Position numbers and translations under genes: made by a program. A stretch of 5,170 nucleotides of DNA. Origin: Candidatus Rifleibacteriota bacterium (GTDB lineage: Bacteria; UBP17; UBA6191; JACPRK01). Where the stretch lies: positions 1-5,170 of the forward strand of contig JACQZL010000281.1 in assembly GCA_016213865.1 (NCBI GenBank), read 5' to 3'. Positions 4,983-5,170 of this stretch are shown one piece after another; positions within the stretch are counted from its first letter, which is position 1, and each line of letters begins with the position of its first letter. Below the pieces are notes generated by a model. That model saw only the letters and a list, made by a program, of their open reading frames with translations, had not been told where the DNA came from and ran no database searches.

Positions 4983-5170
4983 ATGGCAGCCCCCGCAACG
5001 GTCCGGCAGCTCGAACCCCGGCACTGGACGTACGACGACCTGTGCGCGACGCCCGACGACGGCGTGCGCCGCGAAATCCTCGAGGGGGTCCCCTGCGTGG
5101 TCCCATCACCCGATGTCCTGCACCAGAGAGTCTCTTTTCGCCTTGGACGGAGGCTCCATCCCTGGATTTC
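4983..5170 (+). CDS. Uma2-family (DUF820) endonuclease, N-terminal part (3' end outside window)
   Basis: The first 62 codons of a gene running off the right edge. Uma2 proteins are PD-(D/E)XK restriction-endonuclease-like proteins, usually about 180-220 residues, common in multiple copies in Cyanobacteria, Planctomycetota and similar genomes, with function mostly unknown. Visible features are WTYDDLCATPDDGVRREILEG (residues 20-40), matching the family's TxEDYLxLPDDGxRYELIDG opening, then VVPSPDVLHQRVSFRLGRRL, matching VSPSPSxxHQRVxxxL. The catalytic Asp/Glu residues lie further on and are not in the window. ATG 4983 has GAGG 8 bases upstream and starts 2 bases after the preceding stop. It is therefore probably the third gene of the Panacea operon, although Uma2 genes are often freestanding. 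The Cys in EGVPCVV is unusual where the family usually has a charged or small residue. Confidence 0.85.
   Translation, partial: MAAPATVRQLEPRHWTYDDLCATPDDGVRREILEGVPCVVPSPDVLHQRVSFRLGRRLHPWI

Noticed and set aside
4456..5109. 217-residue frame on the minus strand
   Set aside because: Antisense to the Panacea end, CxxC gene and Uma2 start, all of which have better coding evidence.
1..5170. CRISPR arrays, tRNA/rRNA genes, riboswitches, transposases
   Set aside because: No regularly spaced short repeats, no tRNA-like cloverleaf, and no recognisable transposase or integrase motifs were seen on either strand.

Overview
The window is 5.2 kb of GC-rich bacterial DNA. It begins in a housekeeping gene and then runs through a patchwork of toxin-antitoxin genes, decayed genes and a truncated hydrolase. 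Together, Rpn/DUF4351 proteins, PIN-type toxin-antitoxin pairs, Panacea (DUF4065) proteins and Uma2 proteins suggest a high-GC, large-genome environmental bacterium such as Planctomycetota, Myxococcota or Acidobacteriota. The phylum cannot be fixed from this sequence.

Layout. (1) 1-450, + strand: the 3' part of a class I fructose-1,6-bisphosphatase gene, cut by the window edge. (2) 519-941: a decayed piece of an Rpn-family gene (DUF4351 C-terminal domain), with an in-frame TAG and an internal in-frame deletion. (3) 1001-1708: a two-gene antitoxin/PIN-domain toxin (VapBC-type) module. The two genes abut exactly, and a palindrome-rich leader precedes them. (4) 1735-2451: a second, longer but also 5'-truncated copy of the same Rpn-family gene, with a TAG at a different codon. 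Copies (2) and (4) form a direct repeat bracketing the toxin-antitoxin module. (5) 2460-2533: a short intergenic stretch with a perfect 18-bp palindrome and a related direct repeat. (6) 3703-2369, - strand: the C-terminal half of a lipase-like alpha/beta-hydrolase followed by PKD-like and Fn3-like domains. It lacks the nucleophile half and has no clean 3' end. (7) 3923 to the right edge, + strand: a tight operon of a Panacea-domain protein, a 131-residue CxxC/CxxC protein whose order of segments resembles RelE/HigB toxins, and the start of a Uma2-family endonuclease gene.

How it fits together. Everything after the fructose-bisphosphatase looks like an accessory region that collects toxin-antitoxin and nuclease genes. 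The PIN module and the Panacea operon look intact. The two Rpn copies and the hydrolase look like debris from insertion, duplication and deletion. The most interesting element is the Panacea/zinc-ribbon/Uma2 operon: Panacea domains are known antitoxins that pair with many unrelated toxins, and the neighbour here is not a toxin type I recognise with certainty. No RNA genes, CRISPR arrays, transposases or integrases were seen.
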